Made by a program: the position numbers and the translations under genes | Assembly: GCF_006965545.2 (NCBI RefSeq) | Contig: NZ_CP041372.2 | Location: forward strand, 3,472,001-3,536,000 | Length of the DNA stretch: 64,000 nucleotides | DNA from: Paenalkalicoccus suaedae | GTDB lineage: Bacteria > Bacillota > Bacilli > Bacillales > Salisediminibacteriaceae | Direction: 5' to 3' | Notes under the pieces: model-generated | The model's input: the letters and a program-made list of their open reading frames with translations, nothing else | Database searches by the model: none | Told to the model about the DNA's origin: nothing | In this document: positions 47,642-57,332 of the stretch, in pieces | How the letters are laid out: each line of letters begins with the position of its first letter | Position numbering within the stretch: position 1 is the first letter of the stretch

Positions 47642-47670
47642 ATTATACATAAGTTTGTGAAAAATGTCTG
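47642..47670 (-). promoter_or_regulatory. promoter of the atp operon
   Basis: On the minus strand a -35 CAGACA and a -10 TATAAT are separated by 17 bases. It lies about 180 bp upstream of atpZ, leaving a long leader with no recognised structure. Confidence 0.65.
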
Positions 47671-47706
47671 TTATATTTGTAAGAAATTTAATTGTGAATT
47701 TTTTGT

Positions 47707-47743
47707 GAAAAGATAGCCGTGCCATAGGTTTAATGGCACGGCT
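47707..47743 (-). terminator. terminator of the Vpr-like protease gene
   Basis: On the minus strand GCCGTGCCAT and ATGGCACGGC form a 10-bp stem, followed by TATCTTTT. Confidence 0.88.
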
Positions 47744-47776
47744 CTAACGGTTTAGATAAACCTCTTTATTTTGTGA

Positions 47777-49834
47777 TTAAGGAGTGCTTAACGCTTCTGC
47801 TCCAACTAGATAGACTTCTTCCATGCCATCGCTTTCTGCTCCCTTTGTTGCTGTTAGCGAAACAATATACGTTCCTGCTCCAACGTCCACATCCACGCTC
47901 GTTCGATAAATCCCTCGCTTTACCTGCTTTTCGTCATGAAGCACACCAATAAAGCTACGTGTCACGGAATCATAAAGCGTAACCTGAACATGATCTGCTC
48001 CTTCTGGTAAGTAAGCTTCTACAGATAGTCCTCCATGCTCTTCCTGCTGAAGCATGAATGACGTGACGCGAGGATAATCTGGTTCATCCACGATCCATGA
48101 GATAGGAACGTCAATCGCCTCATCACTATCAACGATGTTTGCTTGTAACCAAGCTGTATGAATCCCTGCTACCTGCGCTTGTAACGAGACAGGCAACGTC
48201 ACTTTTTTCGTCTCTCCTGCAGAAAGGGTGACCTCTAATGCGTCCGTTATTTCTGATGTGATACGCAAGGTTTGAGGAGTGTCCGTCACATTTTGCATAT
48301 GAAGCGTAAAGGGTTGATTATCTCGAAGTGGCTCTGGCGTCAAGAGAATGGTGGCGTCGAGCGCGGCGTTAATATCGAGTCTGCCTGCTCCTTGCGCGTA
48401 GGCTGGGAGTGGATCTCCTTGGTCATCTGTGAGTAGTTTGGCGGAATTAATGAGTGCTGCTTTGATTTGCTCTGGGGTCCAGTCGGGGTGCTTTTCTAAA
48501 AGCAGTGCTGCCGCTCCAGCTACGTGTGGCGCTGCCATACTTGTGCCGTTTAAGCTTGTATATCCATTTGGGGTAGTGCTATCAATTTGCACACCTGGTG
48601 CTACTAGGTCTGGCTTCATTTCCCACGTGTGGGTGACTGGTCCTCGGGAGCTAAAGGGGGCTACGGTGTCTACGACGAGGTGATAAATGGTGCGAAGGGG
48701 TTTTTTACTATCTTGGATAAGCTTGGCTTGATCATTCGTAATTGAGGCCACTGGCAGGTTGATGGATTCTTCGAGCATACCAGCAAAAATGCCTTCTCGA
48801 TTATTTGCAATAAGGAGTGCTTTCGCTCCATTTGCTTTTGCAAAGTTTGCTTTATCCGTAAAGCTGATGCGCCCTCGCTTCACGAGTACAATTTTCCCAG
48901 CCACGTCCGCACTTTCGTAATCCGCTTCCTCGCCATAATCTAACGAAACGATCTCATAAGCGCGGGTGAGGGTCCACGGCGCTGCGCGAAGCATTGGCTC
49001 GAGAGGAATTTCTTTGTCATTTACGTGAATCGATGGGAGCCTAAGTGGTGGTGTCGAGGCTCCCACGGAGATGGCTTTTGAGGACGTTCCCGGAGATCCA
49101 ACACTCCATAGACCAGGACCACTGTTGCCACTTGACGTGACGGCCACGATCCCTTTGTCTACGACTCGATCCAGAGCAACACTCGTTGGCCAGTCTGGTC
49201 CATTAACCGCATTCCCTAAAGAAAGGTTAATGACATCGACACCCTCTTTGACTGCTGCATCAATAGCTCGAAGCACCTGCTCTGTCGTCCCCATCCCCAT
49301 AGGACCGAGAGCGCGATACACGTAAAGATCCGCTTCAGGCGCAACTCCTTTGATGCGACCATTCGCTGCGATAATACCCGCGACGTGCGTCCCATGAAAG
49401 GTTGCTGGCGACTTTGTCTCCATCGGATCCTTATCACCGTCAATAAGATCGAGCCCACCTTTATATTGTTTAGCAAGGTCAGGGTGCGTGTAGTCAATCC
49501 CCGTATCAATGACCGCGACCTTCACACCTTTCCCCGTGTAGCGCGACTCACGAGCCTCATTCTCATAAACAAACGGGACACTTTCCGCGAGCTTCGGCGC
49601 GTACATATTATTCTCTTCTACCATCATCCCTTGAGCCTTAAGAGCGTCAGCCTGACTTTTTGTGATCTCGGCAGAAAATCCGGTGAAACCTTCCGAGAAC
49701 TCATAGCGAGGCGTGATCCCAAGTGACTCAGGTGTGGCAGTTGTCTCAATCACATACACACTCGTTTCTTCTTTTGCATAAGCCTGTATAGGTAGTACAC
49801 ATACTAAAAGTAATATGATAACGACATATCGCAT
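47777..49834 (-). CDS. secreted subtilisin-family serine protease, Vpr-like
   Basis: This is a 685-residue preproprotease. Signal peptide (about 1-20), inhibitor-I9-like propeptide (to about 95) and S8 catalytic domain follow in order. The triad is Asp in VAVIDTGIDYTHPDL, His in FHGTHVAGI and Ser in LNGTSMAAPHVAG; the oxyanion Asn is in SSGNSGPG. A PA domain is inserted before the Ser part (about 290-385), as in Vpr. The C-terminal beta-rich domain (about 505-685) is shorter than in B. subtilis Vpr (806 residues). The start is at ATG after GAGGAG. Confidence 0.93.
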   Translation of the reverse strand: MRYVVIILLLVCVLPIQAYAKEETSVYVIETTATPESLGITPRYEFSEGFTGFSAEITKSQADALKAQGMMVEENNMYAPKLAESVPFVYENEARESRYTGKGVKVAVIDTGIDYTHPDLAKQYKGGLDLIDGDKDPMETKSPATFHGTHVAGIIAANGRIKGVAPEADLYVYRALGPMGMGTTEQVLRAIDAAVKEGVDVINLSLGNAVNGPDWPTSVALDRVVDKGIVAVTSSGNSGPGLWSVGSPGTSSKAISVGASTPPLRLPSIHVNDKEIPLEPMLRAAPWTLTRAYEIVSLDYGEEADYESADVAGKIVLVKRGRISFTDKANFAKANGAKALLIANNREGIFAGMLEESINLPVASITNDQAKLIQDSKKPLRTIYHLVVDTVAPFSSRGPVTHTWEMKPDLVAPGVQIDSTTPNGYTSLNGTSMAAPHVAGAAALLLEKHPDWTPEQIKAALINSAKLLTDDQGDPLPAYAQGAGRLDINAALDATILLTPEPLRDNQPFTLHMQNVTDTPQTLRITSEITDALEVTLSAGETKKVTLPVSLQAQVAGIHTAWLQANIVDSDEAIDVPISWIVDEPDYPRVTSFMLQQEEHGGLSVEAYLPEGADHVQVTLYDSVTRSFIGVLHDEKQVKRGIYRTSVDVDVGAGTYIVSLTATKGAESDGMEEVYLVGAEALSTP

Positions 49835-49903
49835 GACTGCCACTCCTCTCTTTCCATAGCTTGCGTTAGAGGAGTGGAATGATACAAGGTGAGTCCTTCC
49901 ACC

Positions 49904-50941
49904 TTAGTAAGGAATGTGAATCAAATTAGCAACACTTACCGATAAATTTGTCGGCAATCGTTTATCATTTTTAGGGTCTCCATCCGTTAATGTCGGGAGT
50001 GTAGGAGCATTATCGTACACACTTTTCACGGCTAGCTTTTCTCCATTTGTAAGCTCTACGATCGATTTCGCTGGGAAGATTTCCAACAGCTTACACAGTT
50101 CATAAAGGAGATCATGCGCTACCCAGCGCTGTTTACCTAATATCATTTCAAGCGCTTTAGGCGCAGGGAAAGCTTTTCTGTACGGTTTAGGTAACGTGAG
50201 CGCAGAGTACATGTCTACTATAGAAAGAAGCTGACTTTCTCTTAAATACGGTCTACGCTCTCCTGCCTTCACATAAAACTGCCTAAACTCTCCATATGCT
50301 TTCACATATGCCGTTGCCTGCTTATCTACGTAGAGCTTTTGTAAAAGTCGATACCCATCTCCAATGTGAGCGCGTAGCTCCGTCAGTTCATCGGCTGTTA
50401 AAGGCGACTTATGCAAGATTTCCGTTGGTAACGATGTTTTACCAATATCATGGAGAAGACATGCCTGCGAGAACGCATGAATATCCGTTAGGAGCAGACG
50501 TCTCGCCAATAAGCTCCCGAAGATAAACGTATCAAAGGTGTGTCTCAGCGTTAAAGGATCTGTCGCCTCCATTCGCGCGACGGCCTGCCGAATTCCTGGA
50601 TCCTCCATATGCATGACAAATAAGCCTTCGATCCACTTAAAGTCCGCCATTTTATGGAGCGAATTGCCGTAGCGGCGCTCTTCACCAACATGTGTGAGCA
50701 TGTCAAAAAACGCCTTCTTTGCCACTTTAGCATCTTCTAAGGTAGGCTGCTTTTTTAATCGTCCTATGTAGCTTTTGTCTTCTGTCACGGTGACATGCGT
50801 GATCTTTTGTTGCTGGAGCAAATGTCTGATCCGCGGCGAGAATCGCCCTCCTGCTTTCATCAGTAATCTACCCTGCATGTACAAATCTTCGGCGAGAAAA
50901 TACCGTTCGTCTGCTTGGTTTACATGGATATTTACGAGCAC
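49904..50941 (-). CDS. HD-domain (HD-GYP-like) protein
   Basis: This is a 345-residue soluble protein. An N-terminal region of about 100 residues precedes an HD phosphohydrolase domain with LLHDIGKTSLP (about 165-175) and HIGDGYRLLQ (about 193-202), which partly keeps the GYP signature of c-di-GMP phosphodiesterases. The canonical HHExxDGxGYP block is not intact, so activity is uncertain. GTG is used as start after GGGAGGT. It is a single-gene unit facing away from mnaA. Confidence 0.8.
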   Translation of the reverse strand: MLVNIHVNQADERYFLAEDLYMQGRLLMKAGGRFSPRIRHLLQQQKITHVTVTEDKSYIGRLKKQPTLEDAKVAKKAFFDMLTHVGEERRYGNSLHKMADFKWIEGLFVMHMEDPGIRQAVARMEATDPLTLRHTFDTFIFGSLLARRLLLTDIHAFSQACLLHDIGKTSLPTEILHKSPLTADELTELRAHIGDGYRLLQKLYVDKQATAYVKAYGEFRQFYVKAGERRPYLRESQLLSIVDMYSALTLPKPYRKAFPAPKALEMILGKQRWVAHDLLYELCKLLEIFPAKSIVELTNGEKLAVKSVYDNAPTLPTLTDGDPKNDKRLPTNLSVSVANLIHIPY

Positions 50942-51127
50942 GTTGTTACCTCCCTAGCGAGTTTGTGTAGGTTTATTGTATGGTACTTTTATCCTTTTAT
51001 CATCTGCTTTGTTGTAAGATTAGGAAATTTAAGACTTTTTGCTTACTTTTTTATACAGAAATAGTAGTTGTTTTAATATTCTGTAGGGCAGGGTCAAGCA
51101 AGATCAAGGTCAAGGTCAAAAGCAGGA

Positions 51128-51278
51128 CCTCCGGTCCTCCTTCGCTCCCGGCTGGCGCTTTCCTGAGGGGCTTGCTCAACTATTTCGAGCGGCCAAACCA
51201 ATGGCCGATCGAAAGGATTTTCGCTGCGCGGAAGTGCCCCTCTAGGAGACGCCAGCCTTCGCTTCGGAGACCCGGAGG
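51128..51278. repeat. palindromic element C, forward orientation
   Basis: CCTCCGG...CCGGAGG ends with GGCTGGCGCTTTCCT and AGGAGACGCCAGCC pairing, preceded by AGGTCAAGGTCAAA and followed by the TTACTAGGCG...GCCTAGC hairpin at about 51316-51341. It lies upstream of the 49904 gene, about 190 bp from its start. Confidence 0.8.
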
Positions 51279-51499
51279 GTAACGGTTCCTTACTATCTTT
51301 TTAATGATTTCTATTTACTAGGCGAAAGATCGTTGCCTAGCTTTTATAAAAATGAGATGGTGTTGGTAAAAGTATTACCGTTCACCTTTTTTATATAGTT
51401 TCACTCTATATGATTTTAAAGAGCTAATTGCTGAAGAGCTTGCTGTAAGTTCACGAGCTAGACTCTGTGAATTCAGTGCAGTTTTGTAAATTTATTTGA

Positions 51500-51745
51500 C
51501 CGTCTGCATTTATCGGTCCACCGTGTGCATTTATTTTGACCATCTGCATTTCAACCTCCACCGCGTGCATTTCCACCCTGCCGGTGTGCATTCTCCACCG
51601 CTCTGTCTGCATTTCACCCTCGTTCGTGTGCATTTATTTTGGCCATCTGCATTTCAACCTCCACCGCATGCATTTCCACCCTGCCAGTATGCATTCTTCA
51701 CTCCGCTGTCTGCATTTCACCCTCGTCTATGTGCATTCCTTCCCC
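51500..51745. repeat. 21-bp phased word array, family D (TGCATTT), copy 3
   Basis: TGCATTT words start at 51505, 51526, 51545, 51566, 51587 and onward at 21 bp, again with a 19-bp step after TTATTTTGACC units. The entry flank AATTGCTGAAGAGCTTGCTG matches copies 1 and 2. Confidence 0.9.
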
Positions 51746-51748
51746 CAC

Positions 51749-51783
51749 ACAAAAAAGAACTCTTCTAATAATAGAAGAGCTCT
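51749..51783 (-). terminator. terminator inside composite repeat 3
   Basis: On the minus strand GAGCTCTTCTA pairs with TTAGAAGAGTTC and is followed by six T. Confidence 0.8.
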
Positions 51784-51838
51784 CGTCCTTACATATAACG
51801 TATAACTGATTTTAAACAAGCAACACTTTATTAACCCG

Positions 51839-51998
51839 CTCAGAGAGCTGGCAGACCCGGGAGGACACCCGAAGACAATCCATGGGAGCAGGAGGTCTTT
51901 GAGATCCCACAGGAGGCGATCTTTGCCTCCGAGGAAGCTCAAAGGCCGACCCCATAGATGTCGCAGGGTGTCCGTAGGGCTGACAGCTCGGAGAGCTG
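51839..51998. repeat. palindromic element B, copy 9 (F orientation)
   Basis: It runs from AGAGAGCTGGCAGACCCGG to GGGCTGACAGCTCGGAGAGCT and ends about 30 bp before the mnaA stop codon. Confidence 0.85.
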
Positions 51999-52026
51999 CA
52001 CTAAAAATAAGTGGCACTTCATTAAT

Positions 52027-53169
52027 TTAAGGTCTAAAGCTTTCCGGACGATCGTCACGCAAACCATAGAAGTACTTGATCGCCTCTACGATACGCTCTG
52101 ATGCACGACCATCGCCATAAGGATTAGACGCCTTTGACATTGCTTCAAAAGCCGCTTCGTCTGTTAGAAGCTCTTTTGCAAGCGAGTAAATGTTCTCTTC
52201 ATCTGTACCAGCAAGCTTTAACGTACCTGCCTCAATACCTTCTGGACGCTCCGTCGTGTCACGTAAAACAAGCACAGGCACACCTAGTGACGGAGCTTCT
52301 TCCTGCACGCCTCCAGAATCCGTTAGGATAATGTGCGCGCGTGATGCGAAGTTATGGAAGTCGCGTACGCCAAGTGGCTCAATTAAATGAATGCGAGGGT
52401 CGTTACCGAGTACCTCATCCGCGAGCTCGCGCACGACAGGATTTAAATGCACAGGGTAGATGACCTGAACGTCATCGTGCTCTGTAACAATACGCTTGAT
52501 TGCAGAGAACATATTGCGCATTGGCTGACCTAGATTTTCTCGACGGTGGGCTGTGACAAGAATGAGCTTATCGTCGCCTAAACGTCCGAGCACATCCGAC
52601 TCGTAGTCGTCGGTGACTGTCGTGTGAAGCGCATCAATCGCTGTGTTACCAGTAACAAAAATGCCTTCCTCTGCCTTGCCCTCAGCCGTGAGGTTCTCGT
52701 AGGACTTCTCCGTCGGGGTGAAATGCAGGTCGCTGATAACGCCTGTAAGCTGACGGTTCATCTCCTCTGGGTACGGTGAATATTTATTCCACGTGCGCAG
52801 ACCAGCCTCGACGTGGCCGACTGCAATTTGGTTATAAAACGCCGCGAGACTTGCAACGAATGTTGTCGTTGTATCCCCGTGCACGAGCACCATATCTGGT
52901 TTTACACGCTTCATTACTTCATCTAATCCTTGCAGGGCACGTGTCGTGACATCCGTCAGCGTTTGGCGCGATTGCATGATATTTAAGTCCTCATCTGGCG
53001 TGACACCAAAGATTTCTAGTACTTGATCAAGCATTTCGCGATGCTGACCTGTTACGGTCACGATCGATTCGAACTGTTCCTCTTTCTCTAGCTCTAAGAC
53101 GAGCGGGCACATTTTAATGGCTTCTGGCCTTGTCCCGAAAATCGTCATGATCTTTTTACGCTGACTCAT
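52027..53169 (-). CDS. mnaA: UDP-N-acetylglucosamine 2-epimerase (non-hydrolysing)
   Basis: This 380-residue cytoplasmic enzyme interconverts UDP-GlcNAc and UDP-ManNAc for teichoic-acid linkage or other polysaccharides. The GT-B-like fold has FGTRPEAIKMCPL, VLVHGDTTTTF, GHVEAGLRT and LTDSGGVQEEAPSLG. Length matches MnaA/WecB, and the gene lies between the atp operon and upp as in Bacillus. Confidence 0.95.
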   Translation of the reverse strand: MSQRKKIMTIFGTRPEAIKMCPLVLELEKEEQFESIVTVTGQHREMLDQVLEIFGVTPDEDLNIMQSRQTLTDVTTRALQGLDEVMKRVKPDMVLVHGDTTTTFVASLAAFYNQIAVGHVEAGLRTWNKYSPYPEEMNRQLTGVISDLHFTPTEKSYENLTAEGKAEEGIFVTGNTAIDALHTTVTDDYESDVLGRLGDDKLILVTAHRRENLGQPMRNMFSAIKRIVTEHDDVQVIYPVHLNPVVRELADEVLGNDPRIHLIEPLGVRDFHNFASRAHIILTDSGGVQEEAPSLGVPVLVLRDTTERPEGIEAGTLKLAGTDEENIYSLAKELLTDEAAFEAMSKASNPYGDGRASERIVEAIKYFYGLRDDRPESFRP

Positions 53170-53195
53170 TCAGACACATCCTTTGTAAGGTGAGA

Positions 53196-53825
53196 TTACT
53201 TCGTACCGAATAGGCGATCTCCTGCGTCTCCAAGACCAGGAACGATGTAGCCTTTTTCGTTTAGTTTTTCGTCTAGTGCTGCAAGATAAATATCTACGTC
53301 AGGGTGCGCTTCCTTCATCGCGTCCACACCCTCTGGCGCTGCAACTAAGCACATCAGCTTAATGTTGACCGCTCCACGTTTTTTCATCACATTAATCGCC
53401 TCAATCGCGGATCCACCAGTCGCAAGCATTGGATCCACTACGATAAAGTCGCGCTCCCCAGTATCGTTCGGAAGCTTCACGTAATATTCGACCGGCTTTA
53501 GCGTCTCCGGATCACGGTAAAGACCAACGTGTCCAACTTTAGCTGCTGGTACAAGCTCCATAATCCCGTCAACCATGCCAAGGCCCGCACGTAAAATCGG
53601 TACGATCCCAAGCTTTTTACCTGCGATACGCTTGCATGTTGCCGTCGCAACCGGCGTCTCGACTTCTACCTCTTGGAGCGGAAGCTCACGCGTAATCTCA
53701 AATGCCATCAGACCCGCGATTTCGTTCGTCATCTCGCGGAACTCCTTCGTTCCAGTATCCTTATTACGAATATACGTAAGCTTATGCTGAATTAATGGGT
53801 GATCAAATACAAATACCTTCGCCAT
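53196..53825 (-). CDS. upp: uracil phosphoribosyltransferase
   Basis: This 209-residue salvage enzyme makes UMP from uracil and PRPP. Typical motifs are [13 protein letters not shown] at the N-terminus, [11 protein letters not shown] and the PRPP loop [12 protein letters not shown]; the C-terminus [18 protein letters not shown] is the uracil-binding block. The start is at ATG after GAGGGAG. It lies 27 bp upstream of mnaA. Confidence 0.97.
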   Translation of the reverse strand: MAKVFVFDHPLIQHKLTYIRNKDTGTKEFREMTNEIAGLMAFEITRELPLQEVEVETPVATATCKRIAGKKLGIVPILRAGLGMVDGIMELVPAAKVGHVGLYRDPETLKPVEYYVKLPNDTGERDFIVVDPMLATGGSAIEAINVMKKRGAVNIKLMCLVAAPEGVDAMKEAHPDVDIYLAALDEKLNEKGYIVPGLGDAGDRLFGTK

Positions 53826-53929
53826 CAAAATCCACTCCCTCTTCTAAGTACGGCTTTCGCCCGTTTCTGACACACTCTTTGAAGATTCTACTCCAAGTTC
53901 ACGTTCATTTCAACGACTTTTGTGAGAAA

Positions 53930-54015
53930 ATCGTGTCTCTCTGATCATTGCGTGTCACTTCTCTTGGTTTTTTGCAGATTGCATGTCATTTCTCTCATAT
54001 TGCGCGTCACTTCCC
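53930..54015. repeat. short phased word array, family H (GTCACTTC)
   Basis: GTCACTTC-like words occur at about 53935, 53954, 53985 and 54006 (steps 19, 31 and 21). It lies just beyond the glyA terminator. The word partly overlaps the family A word (ACTTCT). Confidence 0.6.
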
Positions 54016-54050
54016 CAAAACGCGCACCCCCACCACATTTTCCACCGCAC

Positions 54051-54097
54051 AAAAAAGAGGTGCTTAAGAAGACCTCGCAAGGCCTTTTTAAACACCT
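54051..54097 (-). terminator. terminator of glyA
   Basis: On the minus strand AGGTGTTTAA pairs with TTAAGCACCT, with an inner stem AAGGCCT/AGGTCTT, followed by CTTTTTT. Confidence 0.88.
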
Positions 54098-54105
54098 ACC
54101 ATCTA

Positions 54106-55365
54106 TTATTCTGTGTACATTGGGTACTTGCCAGTAAGCGCCGCAACGCGAGACTTCGCGTCTGCAATCGTCGCATCGTCCTCTGGATTCTTCAACACGT
54201 CTGCGATAATGCGCCCAACCTCGGCCGCATCCTCTTCCTTAAAGCCACGAGACGTAATCGCCGCCGTACCGATACGCAGGCCGCTCGTCACAAACGGGCT
54301 CTCCGGATCAAACGGAATCGTATTTTTATTCGTCGTAATATACACATGATCAAGCGCTGCTTCCGCAACTTTTCCGGTCAAATTGAGGCTACGTAGATCT
54401 AAAAGGACTAAATGATTATCTGTACCGCCAGAAACAAGGTCAACGCCGCCTTCAGTTAGTGCCTCGGCTAGCGCCTTTGCGTTTTTAATAATTTGCTTCG
54501 AGTACGCTCCGAACTCCTCTTGTAACGCTTCGCCAAATGCAACGGCTTTTGATGCAATGACATGCATAAGTGGTCCACCTTGCAGCCCAGGGAAGATCGC
54601 TTTATCAATCTTTTTACCATACTCTTCTTTAGTTAAAATAAGTCCGCCACGCGGTCCGCGTAGTGTCTTGTGCGTCGTTGTCGTAACAAAGTCTGCATAC
54701 GGGATTGGGCTTGGGTGATCGCCAGTTGCAACAAGTCCAGCAATGTGCGCCATATCTACCATTAAATATGCACCGACTTCGTCCGCAATTTCGCGAAACT
54801 TTTTAAAGTCGATTTCACGCGGGTACGCGCTGGCACCTGCAACGATCATTTTCGGCTTGTGCTCCTGCGCCTTTTCACGCACGTCTTCGTAGTTGATATA
54901 ACCACTATCTTTATCCACGCCGTATTCAACGAAGTTATATTGCTTTCCACTGAAGTTAACTGGGCTACCGTGGGTTAAGTGTCCGCCGTGCGATAGGTTC
55001 ATTCCAAGTACCGTGTCGCCTTGCTCAAGGAATGCAAAGTAAACAGCCATGTTTGCCTGTGCACCAGAGTGCGGCTGTACGTTTGCGTATTCCGCTCCAA
55101 AGATTTCCTTCGCGCGATCTCGCGCGATGTCTTCGACAACATCGACGTGCTCACAGCCACCGTAGTAGCGTTTGCCTGGGTATCCTTCTGCGTATTTGTT
55201 TGTTAATACGGATCCTTGCGCTTCCATGACTGCTGGGGAAACAAAGTTTTCGGATGCAATAAGTTCAATATTGTCCTGCTGGCGCCCAAGCTCCTTATTC
55301 ATTGCTTCAAAGAGCTTTGCGTCCTGTGCCTGAATGTGACTCAATTTACCAGTTGCTGTCGTCAT
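54106..55365 (-). CDS. glyA: serine hydroxymethyltransferase
   Basis: This 419-residue PLP enzyme interconverts serine and glycine with tetrahydrofolate. Key motifs are [20 protein letters not shown], the YYGGCEHVD tetrahydrofolate block, [10 protein letters not shown] and the PLP Lys in [13 protein letters not shown]. The start is ATG eight bases after AGGGAGGG; an in-frame TTG two codons upstream is too close to the ribosome site. Confidence 0.97.
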   Translation of the reverse strand: MTTATGKLSHIQAQDAKLFEAMNKELGRQQDNIELIASENFVSPAVMEAQGSVLTNKYAEGYPGKRYYGGCEHVDVVEDIARDRAKEIFGAEYANVQPHSGAQANMAVYFAFLEQGDTVLGMNLSHGGHLTHGSPVNFSGKQYNFVEYGVDKDSGYINYEDVREKAQEHKPKMIVAGASAYPREIDFKKFREIADEVGAYLMVDMAHIAGLVATGDHPSPIPYADFVTTTTHKTLRGPRGGLILTKEEYGKKIDKAIFPGLQGGPLMHVIASKAVAFGEALQEEFGAYSKQIIKNAKALAEALTEGGVDLVSGGTDNHLVLLDLRSLNLTGKVAEAALDHVYITTNKNTIPFDPESPFVTSGLRIGTAAITSRGFKEEDAAEVGRIIADVLKNPEDDATIADAKSRVAALTGKYPMYTE

Positions 55366-55654
55366 AATCAAAAACCCTCCCTAAATCTTGAACATGCCTC
55401 GTTCTTCGTCCATTTTATCGTTTTTGCGAGTTAAAGGCAAAGGTTTCTGAAGAAGTCAGGCTAATGGTTGCGCTTTCAATTTAGAAAAGACGGTTTTTAT
55501 TCACAATTATGTGTCGAATGTTCGTGAATTCGGTTTAGTTTCGATCAACCTTGAAGATCTAGAGATTAGCCCTTCGGGCTAAATTGATCAAGTTCTAGCT
55601 AGTTAAGTACCTAAGCTCTTCGAGCTTCAATTGCTCAAGGGCTAACTCGTTTAA

Positions 55655-55832
55655 ATCTGCTCTCCGAGCTGTCAGCCCTCCAGACACTCTACGACATCCA
55701 TAGGGCCGGTCTTTGAGCTTCCTCGTCGGCATGGTGCGGCTGTCGCCTTACCCTAAACGCCTCCTGTGGGATCTCAAAGACCTCTTTCCCCTATGGATTG
55801 TCTCCGAATGTCCTCCGGGTCTGCCAGCTCTG
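55655..55832. repeat. palindromic element B, copy 10 (R orientation)
   Basis: It reads GAGCTGTCAGCCCTCCAGAC...GTCCTCCGGGTCTGCCAGCTC. It is preceded (55560-55650) by AGCCCTTCGGGCT and AGCTCTTCGAGCT mini-palindromes with the AACTAGTT-type flank. It lies between glyA and ywlG. Confidence 0.85.
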
Positions 55833-55865
55833 CGTTTGATTTAAAAAGTGCATGAGAAAAGAGCC

Positions 55866-55893
55866 TTCCTCTTTGTGGGAAAGCTCTCACTTT
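55866..55893. other. hairpin between element B and the family G array
   Basis: AGAGC.TTCC pairs with GG.AA.GCTCT around a short loop, with few T after it. Its role is unclear. Confidence 0.35.
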
Positions 55894-55943
55894 GTTTGGA
55901 ATTATGGTTTCAGATAAGTTGCTCTTGGGCAAATAGGATTTTC

Positions 55944-56100
55944 ATGTACCATATTTGAGATAAATGTACCGTGTACAAAATAAATGTACCGTATTCAGAA
56001 TGAATGTACCTTAAGGGCTACTTTCTTTACTAAATGTACGCTATGCGAGATTTATGTACCGTATAAAAAGTTTTTGTACCATACATAAGATAAATCTACC
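55944..56100. repeat. 20-bp phased word array, family G (ATGTACC)
   Basis: ATGTACC or a variant starts at 55944, 55964, 55984, 56004, 56034, 56054, 56074 (TTGTACC) and 56094 (ATCTACC). Every step is 20 bp except one of 30 bp. TAA or TGA often precedes the word, so the array cannot be coding in one frame. Confidence 0.9.
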
Positions 56101-56157
56101 GCGAGCAAGTGATTCTCATAAAGCTAGATAACGCCCTTTTTCTTAGTGATAGAATCT

Positions 56158-56260
56158 GCCGACGAGTAGGCTCAGGCACTGACCCTACTAATGTCGAAGG
56201 GTGTTCGCAGAGCTGACTACTCTGACTTAGGAAGCGCCAGCCGGGAGCGCAGGAGTACCG
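56158..56260. repeat. half B element joined to a C remnant
   Basis: GACGAGTAGGCTCAGGCACTG to GGGTGTTCGCAGAGCTGACTA is the right half of a B element. GAAGCGCCAGCCGGGAGCGC, at 56231-56250, is the left part of a C element in reverse. The junction suggests deletion or recombination between the families. Confidence 0.6.
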
Positions 56261-56269
56261 AACGTTCCA

Positions 56270-56313
56270 TAAAAAAGAGGAACAGCATGATATTCACACG
56301 CTGTTCCTCTTTC
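56270..56313 (-). terminator. terminator of the ywlE-rpiB-ywlG unit
   Basis: On the minus strand AAAGAGGAACAGCGTG pairs with CATGCTGTTCCTCTTT around a short loop, followed by a T-run. Confidence 0.92.
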
Positions 56314-56327
56314 ATTATTCTACTTAT

Positions 56328-56876
56328 TTAATACTGTGCCCTTGCACCACCGATAAGCTTTGGTCGTGTTCGTGCAAATGTGACGTGCGCGTCTCCGATG
56401 CTCTTGATAGAAGTGCGCACTGGCACAGCTACCTTCTTGAGGTGCATGCCGATAAAGGTGTCGCCAATGTCGATACCGGCGTGAGCCTGAATATCTTCGA
56501 CTAAAACGGGGTCTGTCATTTGCTTGTGAGCAAATGACGCCATCGATCCGCCTGCGGATGGGACAGGAATGACAGAGACGTCTTCTAATCGGTAATGTTC
56601 TAAGCAGTCGCGCTCGATCAAAATCGCACGATTTAAATGCTCGCAGCACTGAAAGGCGAGGTAAATGTCGTGCTTATTACGGAACTCATCTAAAGCTTTA
56701 TAGAGCTCTGTTGCGACATCCATCGAGCCTGCTTTGCCGATATGTTTGCCGATGACCTCACTTGTGCTTGCGCCGATGACTAAAATTTGTCCTTTTTTTA
56801 GCTGTGCCTGCTCCTGTAGCTCGTCGAGTGCTTTGGCGAGCTGCGGTGCTAGGCTGCCTGTCCATTCTGTCGCCAT
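56328..56876 (-). CDS. ywlG: UPF0340 family protein YwlG
   Basis: This 182-residue soluble protein of the YwlG/UPF0340 family has ILVIGASTSEVIGKHIGKAG near the N-terminus, FQCCEHLNRAILIE in the middle, and VPSAGGSMASFA and GMHLKKVAVPVRTSIKSIG later. Function is unknown. The start is ATG eight bases after AGGAGG. It follows rpiB closely in the same transcript, as in Bacillus. Confidence 0.93.
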   Translation of the reverse strand: MATEWTGSLAPQLAKALDELQEQAQLKKGQILVIGASTSEVIGKHIGKAGSMDVATELYKALDEFRNKHDIYLAFQCCEHLNRAILIERDCLEHYRLEDVSVIPVPSAGGSMASFAHKQMTDPVLVEDIQAHAGIDIGDTFIGMHLKKVAVPVRTSIKSIGDAHVTFARTRPKLIGGARAQY

Positions 56877-56888
56877 CTGAGACACCTC

Positions 56889-57329
56889 CTATTTTGTTTC
56901 GTATACTTCGATCTTTTCGATGCGACGACCGTGACGTCCGCCTTCGAATTCTGTTTCGAGCCATACTTTAACGATTTCCTGTGCTAGACCAGGACCGATG
57001 ACGCGCTCGCCCATCGCGAGGACGTTGCTGTCGTTGTGCTCGCGCGTTGCTTTTGCTGAGAATAGATCGTGAACGAGGGCACAGCGGATACCTTTTACTT
57101 TATTCGCTGTGATCGACATACCGATACCCGTTCCACAAATGACGATGCCGCGGTCTGCTTCTTTATTTGCAACCATTTCTGCTGCGGGGAAACCGTAGTC
57201 AGCGTAATCGACTGAGTCGGCGCCGCCGGCTCCAACGTCTACAACCTCATGACCGAGTTCCTCAATGACTGGAATTACTTGTTCCTTTAAAGCGTACCCT
57301 GCGTGATCAGATGCAATAACAATTTTCAT
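56889..57329 (-). CDS. rpiB: ribose 5-phosphate isomerase B
   Basis: This 146-residue enzyme of the RpiB/LacAB family (B. subtilis ywlF) has MKIVIASDHAGYALKEQV, the active-site Cys in GIVICGTGIGMSI and CALVHDLFSAKATREHNDSN. It interconverts ribose 5-phosphate and ribulose 5-phosphate. The second of two adjacent ATG codons is chosen because it is better spaced from GGAGAAGG; the gene starts directly after the ywlE stop. Confidence 0.93.
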   Translation of the reverse strand: MKIVIASDHAGYALKEQVIPVIEELGHEVVDVGAGGADSVDYADYGFPAAEMVANKEADRGIVICGTGIGMSITANKVKGIRCALVHDLFSAKATREHNDSNVLAMGERVIGPGLAQEIVKVWLETEFEGGRHGRRIEKIEVYETK

Positions 57330-57332
57330 CAT

